A stretch of 32,441 nt of DNA from an uncultured Collinsella sp. (GCA_937950325.1 CALFDJ010000029.1:1-32441); one strand, 5' to 3'. Shown: positions 24,056 to 32,038, counted from the first letter of the stretch. The notes: generated by a model from the letters alone, not told the origin. Program-made: numbers and translations.

Positions 24056-24097
24056 AAAGTGGTTGGACGGTGCATCAATGTGCTGTCCAACCACTTT
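24056..24097 (+). terminator. Terminator after trxB
   Basis: A perfect 13-bp stem, AAAGTGGTTGGAC (24056-24068) with GTCCAACCACTTT (24085-24097), followed by TACTTG; the inner bases can pair further. Confidence 0.85.
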
Positions 24098-24124
24098 TAC
24101 TTGTCGGCTATGTGGTATGCAAAA

Positions 24125-24145
24125 CTAGATAATCTAGAATACAAT
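24125..24145 (+). promoter_or_regulatory. Operator-like palindrome and -10 of the DUF1836 gene
   Basis: CTAGATAATCTAG (24125-24137) is a perfect 13-base palindrome just before a candidate -10, TACAAT (24140-24145). No good -35 is visible. The adjoining string CAAAACTAGATA (24120-24131) recurs in the palindrome before degV at 25793-25804, hinting at a shared regulator. Confidence 0.55.
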
Positions 24146-24168
24146 ATAGAAATGAACGGAGGACCTTT

Positions 24169-24780
24169 ATGAACCACGTTAAACACGTTATTCCGATGTC
24201 TGATTCGTCGGTCAGCATTAAGCCTGAGGATATTCAGCCCACTGTGCTGCCCGATGCATTTATTGAGTCCGATATCGTTCGCAAACTCAATACGTTGAGT
24301 CTGCCGCGCTATAATCAGTTGCCCAATGTGACGCTCTACCGCGACCAGGTCATTGAGTATGTTGCACTGTGGATGGAGCCACTGTCCATTTGCGTTGAGC
24401 AGCCCGTCATTACGCCATCGATGATCAATAACTACGTGAAGGTCGGCCTGGTGCCTGCTCCGGTCAAAAAGCAATATGGCCGCGAGCAGATTGCCCGCCT
24501 GATTGCTATCTGCATCTTTAAGCAGGTGCTACCTATTGCTGCGGTGCAGGCACTCTTTAACATTCAGCGTTTGAGCTACGATGCCCCTACGGCCTTTGAT
24601 TATGTGGTCGATCAGCTCGAGGCATCGATTCGTTCGGCGTTTTCCGTCGAGCAGACGCCGGTTCCCGATACGGCGCATCAGGTAACGCGTGAGTCGCTGC
24701 TTGTGCGCAGCGCGGTTTCATCCTTTGTTTCGAAGGCTTACTTGATGAGCTATCTCAAGTTCAACGGGTTTAATAGCTAG
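24169..24780 (+). CDS. DUF1836 family protein, probable regulator
   Basis: A 203-aa protein whose central part (ITPSMINNYVKVGLVPAPVKKQYGREQIARLIAICIFKQVL) matches DUF1836, a family with a MerR-like helix-turn-helix. The pattern 'site for binding, turn, Lys-Lys-x-Tyr-x-Arg-Glu-Gln-Ile' is characteristic. No effector domain or membrane helix is visible. The start at 24169 is supported by GGAGG six bases upstream. It converges on degV, with a shared terminator between. The palindrome in its promoter suggests autoregulation. Function is not established for the family. Confidence 0.8.
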   Translation: MNHVKHVIPMSDSSVSIKPEDIQPTVLPDAFIESDIVRKLNTLSLPRYNQLPNVTLYRDQVIEYVALWMEPLSICVEQPVITPSMINNYVKVGLVPAPVKKQYGREQIARLIAICIFKQVLPIAAVQALFNIQRLSYDAPTAFDYVVDQLEASIRSAFSVEQTPVPDTAHQVTRESLLVRSAVSSFVSKAYLMSYLKFNGFNS

Positions 24781-24789
24781 CCGACGTAT

Positions 24790-24837
24790 AAAACGGGCGG
24801 GACAAAGAGCCATCTGTCGCTTTGTCCCGCCCGTTTT
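24790..24837. terminator. Bidirectional terminator between the DUF1836 gene and degV
   Basis: A perfect 18-bp stem, AAAACGGGCGGGACAAAG (24790-24807) with its complement at 24820-24837, a 12-base loop, and T runs on both strands. Confidence 0.95.
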
Positions 24838-24853
24838 TTTGCTTGGTTGGACT

Positions 24854-25720
24854 TTATTTGCCTGAAGCTACGCCCATGCCGTAGCCGATAATGAGCCCAT
24901 GCATTTCGGCGTAATAGGAATCCAGGCCGTTGCAGGGCATGATGATGGTCTTGGAACCGGGCCAATGCTCGACTATGCGGTCAGCAAGCGCCTGGGCTCC
25001 AGCTTCGTTCTCAACGTGATCGATAACGACCTCGCCGCCCGTAAAACCCTCGGCTTCCATGGTGTCGATGATCTTGTTGAGCATCTTCTTTTCGCCACGA
25101 GTGTGTCCGACGAGTTCGATTTTACCTGCCTCACTCGCCGTGCCCAAAATGCGGATATTGAGCTTGTTGGCAATGACGCCGGCTGCCTTAGGGATACGTC
25201 CGGCTTTGGCGAGGTTTTCGTAATTGCACAAACTGAAGAGGATTTTGCTGTTCTGTTCAAGGCTATCGAAGTATGCGCAAGCATCCTCGAATGAGACATT
25301 CGGATTGCTTGCAAGATAGCGGTCGAACAGCAGGAAAATGAGGTCCATTTTACCGCCAGCTGCGCGTGAATTGACTAGATGAATCTGTCGGTCCGGTTCC
25401 TCGGCAAGAACCATATCGCGAGCCGTGGCTGCCGCGTTGTAGCTGCCCGACACGCCCTCAGAGATTGGCATGCAGATGGTCTTGTCTGCCAATTTGAAGA
25501 GCTCGGCCCACTCCCCTACGCTGGGACAAGCGCTTGAAGAAGCGTTCGTCTCCGCCTGAACAGCGCAGTTGAGCTCATGAACATCGAGCGAAAGGTCATC
25601 GACGAATTCACGCTCCCCCACTCGAATTTTGAGGGGCGCAAATGCAAAGGTGGTATGGGGTGCGGTCGGTTGCCAATCGCGGAGGTTGCAGCTTGAATCT
25701 GAGATAAGTGCCCAGCTCAT
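24854..25720 (-). CDS. DegV family fatty-acid-binding protein
   Basis: A 288-aa soluble protein of the DegV family, which binds fatty acids; related FakB proteins hand them to the kinase FakA. The N-terminal ISDSSCNL, the PLKIRVGEREFVDD segment, PISEGVSGSYNAA (the fatty-acid-contacting Ser region) and VNSRAAGGK are typical. No fakA-like gene is in the window. The start at 25720 follows GAAAGGA with about seven bases of spacing. A candidate -10 (TATAAT, 25755-25750 on the minus strand) is present; the -35 region is overlapped by a 14-bp palindrome. The 3' end shares a terminator with the DUF1836 gene. Confidence 0.88.
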   Translation of the reverse strand: MSWALISDSSCNLRDWQPTAPHTTFAFAPLKIRVGEREFVDDLSLDVHELNCAVQAETNASSSACPSVGEWAELFKLADKTICMPISEGVSGSYNAAATARDMVLAEEPDRQIHLVNSRAAGGKMDLIFLLFDRYLASNPNVSFEDACAYFDSLEQNSKILFSLCNYENLAKAGRIPKAAGVIANKLNIRILGTASEAGKIELVGHTRGEKKMLNKIIDTMEAEGFTGGEVVIDHVENEAGAQALADRIVEHWPGSKTIIMPCNGLDSYYAEMHGLIIGYGMGVASGK

Positions 25721-25775
25721 AGAGGGTCCTTTCTAATTGTTCCCATACAATTATAGCCTTCTTGCTGACCGATTG

Positions 25776-25810
25776 GGCCGCTATCTAGTATTCAAAACTA
25801 GATAGCGGCC
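25776..25810. promoter_or_regulatory. 14-bp palindrome at the degV promoter
   Basis: GGCCGCTATCTAGT (25776-25789) is the exact reverse complement of ACTAGATAGCGGCC (25797-25810), with a 7-base centre. It overlaps the place where the degV -35 should be; the -10 TATAAT is at 25755-25750 on the minus strand. The half-site ACTAGATA also occurs before the DUF1836 gene. It lacks a T tail, so an operator is more likely than a terminator. Confidence 0.6.
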
Positions 25811-25830
25811 TGCACGAAAGGCAAAAGAAT

Positions 25831-25859
25831 GGACCCCATGACTCAAAGCCACGAGGTCC
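25831..25859 (-). terminator. Terminator after the NlpC/P60 gene
   Basis: On the minus strand GGACCTCGTGGC pairs with GTCATGGGGTCC (12 bp, three wobbles, TTTGA loop), followed by ATTCTTTTGCC. It lies 25 bases beyond the hydrolase stop. Confidence 0.8.
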
Positions 25860-25884
25860 ACATTCACACGCCGTGTAAGATGAC

Positions 25885-27012
25885 TTAGTAACGCACGAAG
25901 ATATAGTTATTGTTCATGCCGGCGGCAACGGAGCTGATGATAACACCCGTGTTGTAGTCGGAAGCATGAATCATCTGACCACCACCGATGTAAATGCCGG
26001 TGTGGTACGAGTTGACCACAACGTCACCGGGCTGCGGATCGGACACACGCGTCCAGCCCATAAAGGTACCCGTGGTGCCCAGGCGGCAATAGCGACCAGT
26101 GAGGCAATAACTAACAAAACCAGAGCAGTCGAAGCTGTTCGGGCCAATTCCGCCCCAGGAATAAGCGCAACCAAGCTTGCTGTATGCACGCGAGACAACA
26201 GAACCGCCATCGACTGACTGGCTCGGAGCAGAAGGCGTCGGAGCCGGGGCAGGCGTAGAGGGCTGCGGCGTCGGAGCAGGTGCCGGCGTAGGAGCCGGAG
26301 TGTTGCCGCTCTGGTTGTTATTATTGCTGGTCTGGCCACCGTTGTTGGTGTTCTCGGTCGTACCGGCAGTCTCGTTGCTCACCGTGGCCTTCTCGGCGGT
26401 ACTGGCGTTGATGCCGGCCTGCAGCGCGGCGTTGGCCTCGGCCTCTGCGGCAAGCTCGGCTTGCAGCTGCGAATCCAGGGAGTTTACGACGTTCTGGGCT
26501 TCAGCCTGCTGGGCGTTAAGCTCGTCGACCTTCTTTTGCGTGGCTGCGACGTTCTTTTCCTGCTCGGACTGCTTATCGGTGAGCTGCTGCTTAAGCTCCT
26601 TGACCTCTTGAATGGTCTGAGCTTGCTTATCGGAGACTTTGCCGTAGTAGAACAGACGGTTGAGCATATCGCTCAGGTCGTCAACGCCCGTTAGAACCTG
26701 AAGCAGGCTCAGACCGCCGGTCTTGTACTCGCCGGCGACATAGGTCGAGAGCTTGGCCTGACCGTCAGCAATCTCCTGCTGCTTTTGCGTGATCTCGCCA
26801 GCAGTCTGATCGAGCGCCTGCGTCTGCGTGGCGAGCTCATCGTAAATCTGCTGGGTTTGGGTACCGATCTGCTCGAGCTTCGTACGAGCAGCGGCAAGGT
26901 CGGATGCGGTATCGGCGTAGGCAGGAGCCGCGAGGCCCAAGCCTAAAACACAAGCGAGGGTTGCCGTAGCAGCGCAGCGTGCCATGTTTTTGTGCGTGTT
27001 TGCTGTGCGCAT
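25885..27012 (-). CDS. Secreted NlpC/P60 peptidoglycan hydrolase with coiled coil
   Basis: A 375-aa exported wall hydrolase. It has a signal peptide (CAATATLACVLGLGLAAPAYA, cleavage after AYA near residue 33) and a long coiled coil (~35-205, Gln/Glu/Lys heptads) like PcsB or RipA. An Asn/Gln then Pro/Ala/Thr-rich linker (~215-265) leads to a C-terminal NlpC/P60 domain with Cys296 (DCSGF), His337 and His349 as the likely catalytic triad. Such enzymes cut peptide stems during daughter-cell separation, and the coiled coil usually keeps them inactive until a partner (FtsEX) acts. The start at 27012 follows GAAAGGAAG. apt begins 33 bases upstream on the same strand. Confidence 0.92.
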   Translation of the reverse strand: MRTANTHKNMARCAATATLACVLGLGLAAPAYADTASDLAAARTKLEQIGTQTQQIYDELATQTQALDQTAGEITQKQQEIADGQAKLSTYVAGEYKTGGLSLLQVLTGVDDLSDMLNRLFYYGKVSDKQAQTIQEVKELKQQLTDKQSEQEKNVAATQKKVDELNAQQAEAQNVVNSLDSQLQAELAAEAEANAALQAGINASTAEKATVSNETAGTTENTNNGGQTSNNNNQSGNTPAPTPAPAPTPQPSTPAPAPTPSAPSQSVDGGSVVSRAYSKLGCAYSWGGIGPNSFDCSGFVSYCLTGRYCRLGTTGTFMGWTRVSDPQPGDVVVNSYHTGIYIGGGQMIHASDYNTGVIISSVAAGMNNNYIFVRY

Positions 27013-27044
27013 GTAGCTTCCTTTCCAGTAACTAAGGGTAACGG

Positions 27045-27575
27045 CTAGTCCACCGTCACCAGGCTAAAGAGCTCAACATCGTCGTCAGTCGACGTGAGCT
27101 TCTCGCGCGGGTTGAGAAACGCAAGCTCAAGGATACACCCGTAGCCCACAAGCTTTGCGCCCATATCTCGCACCAGTTTACCTGTTGCCTCGACGGTTCC
27201 GCCCGTCGCGACCAAGTCGTCCAGAATCAACACGGTATCTTTAGAGCTGATAGCGTCGGCATGGATCTCAATTGAATCGGTGCCGTACTCGAGCTCGTAG
27301 CTCTGGCTTACGGTCTCGCGCGGCAGCTTGCCCGGTTTACGTGCGGGAACAAAGCCGGCGCCCAGAGCGACGGCCACGGGAACGCCCACCATAAAGCCGC
27401 GAGCCTCGGGACCTACGACCTTGGTGATTCCCATGCCGGCAAAGTGCTCGGCGAGGGCATCGGTCATGGCTTTGAGCGCCTCGGGATTGCCGAAGAGCGG
27501 CGTGATGTCTTTAAAGATGACTCCGGGCTCGGGATAGTCGGGGATGTCGACGATTTGAGATTCGAAGTCGTACAT
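27045..27575 (-). CDS. apt: Adenine phosphoribosyltransferase
   Basis: Salvages adenine to AMP using PRPP. The 176-aa protein has the type-I PRTase fold: PDYPEPGVIFKDITPLF at the N-terminus, GPEARGFMVGVPVA for adenine binding, and the PRPP motif VLILDDLVATGGT. The ATG at 27575 has GAAAGG seven bases upstream; an in-frame TTG at 27590 overlaps that site and is unlikely. It is 40 bases downstream of the MerR gene, so it is probably the last gene of the pgsA-like/FHA/MerR/apt run, or continues into the NlpC/P60 gene. Confidence 0.95.
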   Translation of the reverse strand: MYDFESQIVDIPDYPEPGVIFKDITPLFGNPEALKAMTDALAEHFAGMGITKVVGPEARGFMVGVPVAVALGAGFVPARKPGKLPRETVSQSYELEYGTDSIEIHADAISSKDTVLILDDLVATGGTVEATGKLVRDMGAKLVGYGCILELAFLNPREKLTSTDDDVELFSLVTVD

Positions 27576-27615
27576 TGCATGACCTTTCAATGGGTTGCCG
27601 GATAAGCGGCAGCTG

Positions 27616-28494
27616 TTACTTGCCCGCGGTGACGGTGCCGGATTGCGAAGGGGCGACGACCTTGAGCGGCTTTACGAGAGAATCCTCGTGTGAAGCCGGC
27701 GCGACTGTCTCTTCGTTTTTGGCCTTGGTGGACTCGGAGCGAGTGATTTCCTCATCGAGTGCATCGATGTCGGCGTCTTCGACCACGGCGTTGAGCGACT
27801 CAAAAACGCGGTTCTTGAGCAGCGCGGTGTGCACGCCCTCCGTCAGGTCGTGAAGCTTCTTAAACGCACGCTCGAGCTTGGCGTCGCGCTCGTCATCGGA
27901 GGTGTCCATGCCGAGCATGCTCACGAGCACCTGCTCAAACATCGAGGACTCGCGGTTGGCGGAAGACACGTACTGACGCAGGTTGCGCGGCTCGATATGG
28001 AAGCGTGACAGCTCGGAGCAGTAACGGATGATCGGAAAATCGCGACCATCGACGAGCTCACGATTCTGCGGACTCTTGATGATGCGAATGAGGTCGTTCT
28101 CGGCGAGCGAGCGGATAAACGAAATCTCGACGCCCAGCATATCGGGAATGGTCTCGATGGGATGCAGCTTTTGCTTAGTCTCCTTGGGCTCCGTCTTGAG
28201 TGGAACATCGGACAGCAAGCCCACCTCGTAGGCGAGCGTTGACAGGTCCGTGGCGTTTTCCAAGCGCTGCTTAATCACGTTGAGCGGCATGTAGCGAGTC
28301 TTCTGCAAGTGCAGAATGACCTCCAGGCGATCAACGTCCTCCTTGGAGTACTGACGGTATCCCTTAGGCGTACGATGAGGGGTAATGAGCCCCTCATCCT
28401 CTAGAAATCTTATTTTTGAGTTCGAAAGATCGGGGTATGCGCCTCGAAGTAGGTTGACGACTTGGCCGATACTCAGATAGTTGCGTTCGGCCAT
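27616..28494 (-). CDS. MerR family transcriptional regulator (FtsR/Rv1828-like)
   Basis: A 292-aa regulator. The N-terminal MerR winged helix (YLSIGQVVNLLRGAYPDLSNSKIRFLEDEGLITPHRTPKGYRQYS, split across ~5-50) is clear, and a second helical region follows at ~130-190. The C-terminus is Lys/Glu/Ser-rich. It lies three bases after an FHA gene, the arrangement of garA (Rv1827) and Rv1828 in Mycobacterium; Corynebacterium FtsR is related. The binding target is not visible from sequence. It may control its own cluster or division genes; that is inference. Confidence 0.85.
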   Translation of the reverse strand: MAERNYLSIGQVVNLLRGAYPDLSNSKIRFLEDEGLITPHRTPKGYRQYSKEDVDRLEVILHLQKTRYMPLNVIKQRLENATDLSTLAYEVGLLSDVPLKTEPKETKQKLHPIETIPDMLGVEISFIRSLAENDLIRIIKSPQNRELVDGRDFPIIRYCSELSRFHIEPRNLRQYVSSANRESSMFEQVLVSMLGMDTSDDERDAKLERAFKKLHDLTEGVHTALLKNRVFESLNAVVEDADIDALDEEITRSESTKAKNEETVAPASHEDSLVKPLKVVAPSQSGTVTAGK

Positions 28495-28497
28495 GCC

Positions 28498-28932
28498 CTA
28501 CTCACCGGTTTCGATGCGCTCCGGCGTGCTCTCGTGGTAGATGAGCGTAAACGTACCGATCTGAACGGAAGAACCGTCGTGCAGCGGGGCTGCATTGACG
28601 ATGGCACCGTCGACCCAGGTGCCATTGAGCGATCCCAAGTCCTCGATGCGAGCGCCGAGGCCCTCGCGAATAATGCGCGCGTGGCTGCGCGAAACAGTCA
28701 TGTCGTTGAGGAAGATGCCGTTCGCGGGATCGCGGCCGATGGTGGTCACGTCGTCCTCGAGCTCAAAAGCGGCACCCGTCTGCGGACCCTTGACGATGGA
28801 CAGAACGGGGGCGGTGATGCGCACGTTGGCCATGAGGTCGGGAACGGTGACGTCGCTTGAAGGCACGCGGAATACGCAGGTAGCGTCAGCAGTCTTATCA
28901 TTCTGAGGCATATTGTTAACCATGTTGTCCAT
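28498..28932 (-). CDS. FHA-domain protein, GarA/OdhI-like
   Basis: A 144-aa protein with an N-terminal tail and a single FHA domain (~50-130, TIGRDPANGIFLNDMTVSRSHARI and LGSLNGTWVDG), which binds phosphothreonine. GarA/OdhI inhibit 2-oxoglutarate metabolism until a serine/threonine kinase phosphorylates a Thr in ETTSVFR near the N-terminus. Here the matching segment reads DATCVFR, keeping the second Thr. The ATG at 28932 follows AGGGG by five bases. No kinase is in the window. Position before the MerR gene matches mycobacteria. Function as a phospho-switch is inferred from family. Confidence 0.85.
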   Translation of the reverse strand: MDNMVNNMPQNDKTADATCVFRVPSSDVTVPDLMANVRITAPVLSIVKGPQTGAAFELEDDVTTIGRDPANGIFLNDMTVSRSHARIIREGLGARIEDLGSLNGTWVDGAIVNAAPLHDGSSVQIGTFTLIYHESTPERIETGE

Positions 28933-28998
28933 GACAACCCCTAACTTATCGCGGACGTGCCGCAAATAATGAACCGTACGTAATCATACCCCAACGAA

Positions 28999-29703
28999 TC
29001 AGTCTTCGATTTCAGGGTTCAGAAAGTCGATGTCCTCGTCCTCGGGATGCGCGAGAGCCTGTTTAATGGCCGCTCCGCCCTTAATGGAGTAGATGACAGC
29101 CGTGAGCATGGAGAAGATCACGCCGCCGTACACAAAGAAGATGCCGAGGGGCACCGAGCTTCCGTTGAGGCCCGGGAAGGCCGTGAGGGTTGAAGGTAAA
29201 AGATGCAGGCCGTCAATAACGGGGAACCCGAGCAGCATGAGCGAGAAGCCGGTCATGAGCAGCGCTGTCGCAATCTTTCCGGGGAAGACGACGTCAATGG
29301 GACGAGGGTGGTAATGGCGAACGATAAGTGTGCCGATGCCCAGATAGATGTCGCGGCCAATAATGAGCACGCAGACCCAGATGGGAAGCTCGCCGCGGAC
29401 TACCAGGCCCAACACGCCGGTAAACAGCAGTGCACGGTCGCAAATGGGATCCATGACCTTGCCGAGCCACGAGACCGTCTTAGTCATGCGGGCGATCTGA
29501 CCGTCCATCCAGTCGGTGGAGGCGGCAACGGCGAAGATTGCGATGGCGATGACGCGATTGTTATCCGTCACAAACAGGTACAGAAATACCAGGGTGAGGA
29601 TCAGGCGCGTAAAGGTGATGAAATTGGAGATCGTAAAGATCTTATTCGACGGGTAATCGGAAGTGCCGATAAGCTCCTTTTTGATCTTCTTTTTGATGCC
29701 CAC
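28999..29703 (-). CDS. CDP-alcohol phosphatidyltransferase, PgsA-like paralogue
   Basis: A 234-aa membrane protein with about five helices and an intact CDP-alcohol phosphotransferase motif (D-G-x2-A-R-x8-G-x3-D-x3-D; aspartates 64, 67, 85 and 89). It is the second such enzyme in the window. It has a basic N-terminus (GIKKKIKKE) and an acidic C-terminus (HPEDEDIDFLNPEIED). I chose GTG at 29703, which follows GGGGGAG; longer starts lie upstream of the predicted -10 (29745-29740). In Mycobacterium pgsA2 lies near garA-Rv1828, as here. The product could be phosphatidylglycerophosphate, cardiolipin or another lipid. Confidence 0.85.
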   Translation of the reverse strand: MGIKKKIKKELIGTSDYPSNKIFTISNFITFTRLILTLVFLYLFVTDNNRVIAIAIFAVAASTDWMDGQIARMTKTVSWLGKVMDPICDRALLFTGVLGLVVRGELPIWVCVLIIGRDIYLGIGTLIVRHYHPRPIDVVFPGKIATALLMTGFSLMLLGFPVIDGLHLLPSTLTAFPGLNGSSVPLGIFFVYGGVIFSMLTAVIYSIKGGAAIKQALAHPEDEDIDFLNPEIED

Positions 29704-30090
29704 AGGACTCCCCCGCTGGTTAACGACAAAACTTTCGATACTATACCCGTTCCGGCGATGTCTATCCAGCGCAGCCATAGAGAGTCCAGACATGTGGAGG
29801 GCGCCTCTGGGCTGCGCTGGATTCTGCATTTGTGTACATCAGCCTCCAAAAGCGACATTTTTCGGCTTCTTTGGTGGCTGGTTTACACGTTTTGATTCGG
29901 TGATTACATCGATCGGGAAAGATGTTGCTTTAGCAAATGCGTGCGGGTCGAGATTGGCTGGCACCAAAAGAGCCCATCGGCCGTTACGGCTTCGTTAGAA
30001 ACGCGCCCCACCATGGATGGTGAAGCCGAAAGGTAAGACGCGCGGGCACGGTGAATCGGCCCGCGCGCCCGGAAGAGAAAGGATAAACCC
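29704..30090. other. Intergenic region, pgsA-like promoter and composition boundary
   Basis: No gene recognised in this 387-base stretch. The left part holds a minus-strand -10, TATAGT (29745-29740), with a weak -35 TGGATA 17 bases away, placed about 35 bases before the GTG at 29703. The middle (29830-29990) is AT-richer and featureless. From about 30000 the G+C rises sharply. A hairpin, GCGCGGGC (30040-30047) with GCCCGCGC (30059-30066), precedes the ribosome site AAAGGA (30078-30083) of the ABC gene. Confidence 0.55.
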
Positions 30091-30819
30091 ATGGGTTACA
30101 TGCTCGAGACGCGCGGGCTCACCAAGCGCTTCGGCCGCGGCGACCAGGCGCAGGACGCCGTGGCCGACGTGAGCCTTCATATCCGCGAGGGCGAGGTGTA
30201 CGGGCTGCTCGGTCCCAACGGCGCCGGCAAGTCGACAACGCTCAAGATGATCTGCGGGATGCTGCGGCCGACGGCCGGGGAGATCCTCTTTGCCGGGCAC
30301 GCCTGGCGCCGCGAGGACCTCTACGCAATCGGCAGCCTCATCGAGGACGCGCCGCTCTACCCCAACCTCACCGCGCGCGAGAACCTGCGCGTGCGCACCA
30401 CGCTGCTGGGCCTTCCCGAGAGCCGCATAGATGAGGTGCTCGCCGCCGTGGACCTTACGGACACCGGGAAGAAGCGCGCCGGGCGCTTCTCGATGGGCAT
30501 GCGGCAGCGCCTGGGGCTCGCGCTGGCGCTGATCGCCCGGCCACGCCTGCTCGTGCTCGACGAGCCCACCAACGGCCTCGACCCCATCGGCATCGAGGAG
30601 CTGCGCGACCAGATCCGCGGCTTCGCGGCGGCGGGCACGACGGTGATCGTCTCGAGCCACATCCTCTCCGAGGTGCAGCAGATGGCGGACACCATCGGCA
30701 TCATCTGCGGGGGGCGCCTCGCCTACGAGGATGCGCTTCGGCCCGGGCAGGACCTCGAGGAACTCTTCATGAGCTTCTGCCGGGAAGGGCGACGAGCACG
30801 CGGGGAGGTGGCGGCATGA
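30091..30819 (+). CDS. Lantibiotic-immunity/BcrA-type ABC transporter ATPase
   Basis: A 242-aa ABC ATPase: Walker A GPNGAGKST (41-49), signature FSMGMRQRLG (133-142), Walker B LLVLDEPTNGLDP (153-165) and switch His190. The FSxGMxQRLG signature marks the BcrA/LanF group, which exports or displaces bacitracin- and lantibiotic-type peptides at the membrane. It is followed by an EpiE/MutE-like permease overlapping by four bases. Codon third positions are almost all G or C, unlike the upstream genes, suggesting transfer. No lantibiotic precursor, modification or two-component genes are in view, so a stand-alone resistance role is possible. Confidence 0.88.
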   Translation: MGYMLETRGLTKRFGRGDQAQDAVADVSLHIREGEVYGLLGPNGAGKSTTLKMICGMLRPTAGEILFAGHAWRREDLYAIGSLIEDAPLYPNLTARENLRVRTTLLGLPESRIDEVLAAVDLTDTGKKRAGRFSMGMRQRLGLALALIARPRLLVLDEPTNGLDPIGIEELRDQIRGFAAAGTTVIVSSHILSEVQQMADTIGIICGGRLAYEDALRPGQDLEELFMSFCREGRRARGEVAA

Positions 30820-31586
30820 CGGGCGAGAAAGGCGGCCTGCTCGCGGGCCTGCGCGCCGAGGCCCTGAAGTCGCGCCACGCGGCACCGGTTCGCCTGGCCG
30901 TGCTCATGGCGCTGCCGATGCCGCTGCTCGGCGCGATGCCCTACCGGGGCGTGCAGATCTTCAGCGCGTGGAACTACTGGTACGCGCTCTTCCTGCCCGT
31001 GTCTCTCTCGCTCGTGGTGGCGTGCGTCGCGCGGGCGGACGCTCGCACGCGGATGCGGGGGCTTCTGGGCCTGGGCTTCCCGCTCGGGCGCGCCTGGTGG
31101 GCCAAGGCTCTCTGGTGCCTCGCGCTCTGCGCGCTCTCGAACCTCGTGGTCTTCGGCATCTACCTCGCGGGATCGGCGTTCTCCTCGCAGGGCCTCACGG
31201 TCGCGGGCACGCTCACGATGCTCCTCTGCGCGCTCGTCAACACGGTGACCGCGGCGTGGATGATCCCCGCAGGGCTCTTCCTCACGGCGCGGCTCGGCAT
31301 GCTCGCGGGCATCTTCTGCCCGCTCGCCACGCAGCTCGTGGGTGGGTTCGCCTGGTCGCTGATGCCGCTGCCGCAGCTCTTTCCGCCGTCGGCGAGCATG
31401 GTCATCCCCACGAGCTTCATCCCCGTGCTGCCGAGCGGCGAGCCACTCGCGGCGGACATGGCGCTCGGCGGGGCGCTCGCGGCGGACGGCATGCTCACAC
31501 TGGCGGGCCTTGCGGTCTGCGCGCTCGCGTTCGCCGCGCTCACGGCGGCGGGCGCGGCCTGGTTCGCGCGCTCCGAGGAGAGGTGA
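30816..31586 (+). CDS. Lantibiotic-immunity ABC transporter permease, EpiE/MutE-like
   Basis: A 256-aa membrane protein with about six helices and the opening LRAEALKSRHAAPVRLAVLMALPMP, where family members have a similar amphipathic start before helix 1. NYWYALFLPVSLSL and AWMIPAGLFLTARLG further fit the EpiE/MutE family. The start lies in an ATGA overlap with the ATPase gene. LanFEG transporters need two different permeases, and the second one, next, is broken. It shares the high-G+C codon bias of the ATPase gene. Confidence 0.82.
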   Translation: MTGEKGGLLAGLRAEALKSRHAAPVRLAVLMALPMPLLGAMPYRGVQIFSAWNYWYALFLPVSLSLVVACVARADARTRMRGLLGLGFPLGRAWWAKALWCLALCALSNLVVFGIYLAGSAFSSQGLTVAGTLTMLLCALVNTVTAAWMIPAGLFLTARLGMLAGIFCPLATQLVGGFAWSLMPLPQLFPPSASMVIPTSFIPVLPSGEPLAADMALGGALAADGMLTLAGLAVCALAFAALTAAGAAWFARSEER

Positions 31587-32038
31587 TGGCCGTGACACGA
31601 CTCTCCGACCCGACGCCACGCATGACTCTCTCGCGGGCCCTGCTCTCCGAGGCCCTGCGCCTGGCGCGCTCCCCGCTCGCAGTGGTGCACCTCGTCTGCG
31701 GCCTGGCAGCCGGTCTTGCCTGCGGCGAGCCCAACACCATCTCCTGGGACATCCTGCGCAACCATGTCTCCGCCTTCGTCTCCTGCCCGGACTGGGTGGC
31801 GGCGAAGGGCATGAGGATGCTTGGCGCGCCGGTGAAGGGCGACCCGCAGGTGGTCTCGGGCGAATCCGGCGCCGTGGGCATGGGCCTCGTGGCGACGCTG
31901 ATGAAGGACCCCGAGTACGCGGAGCTGAAGGAGGCCATCGGCCTCGACGAGAACAGCGTCGTGCTCATGTTCTCCACCGAGGGCGACACCGACCCGGACA
32001 ACTACAAGGCGATAGTTTGGGGCGGCAAGCAGGTGTGA
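31586..32038 (+). pseudogene. In-frame chimera: MutG-like permease start fused to diaminopropionate ammonia-lyase C-terminus
   Basis: The ORF of 150 codons starts in a TGATG overlap with the permease gene, as expected for the third LanFEG gene. Residues 1 to ~40 (LLSEALRLARSPLAVVHLVC) read like the start of a MutG-family permease. From ~44 on (GLACGEPNTISWDILR, SCPDWVAAKGMRMLG, VSGESGAVGMGL, NYKAIVWGGK) the protein matches the last ~105 residues of diaminopropionate ammonia-lyase (DpaL). The join lies at about 31697-31724. DpaL normally has about 400 residues; the PLP lysine and most of the enzyme are missing. Neither half should work. The Gly/Ala/Cys-rich text at the join could supply microhomology. 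It is a deletion scar or an assembly join. Confidence 0.8.

Noticed and set aside
29904..30092. Short minus-strand frame in the gap before the ABC genes
   Set aside because: No ribosome site, no recognisable family, and it crosses the composition boundary; treated as chance.
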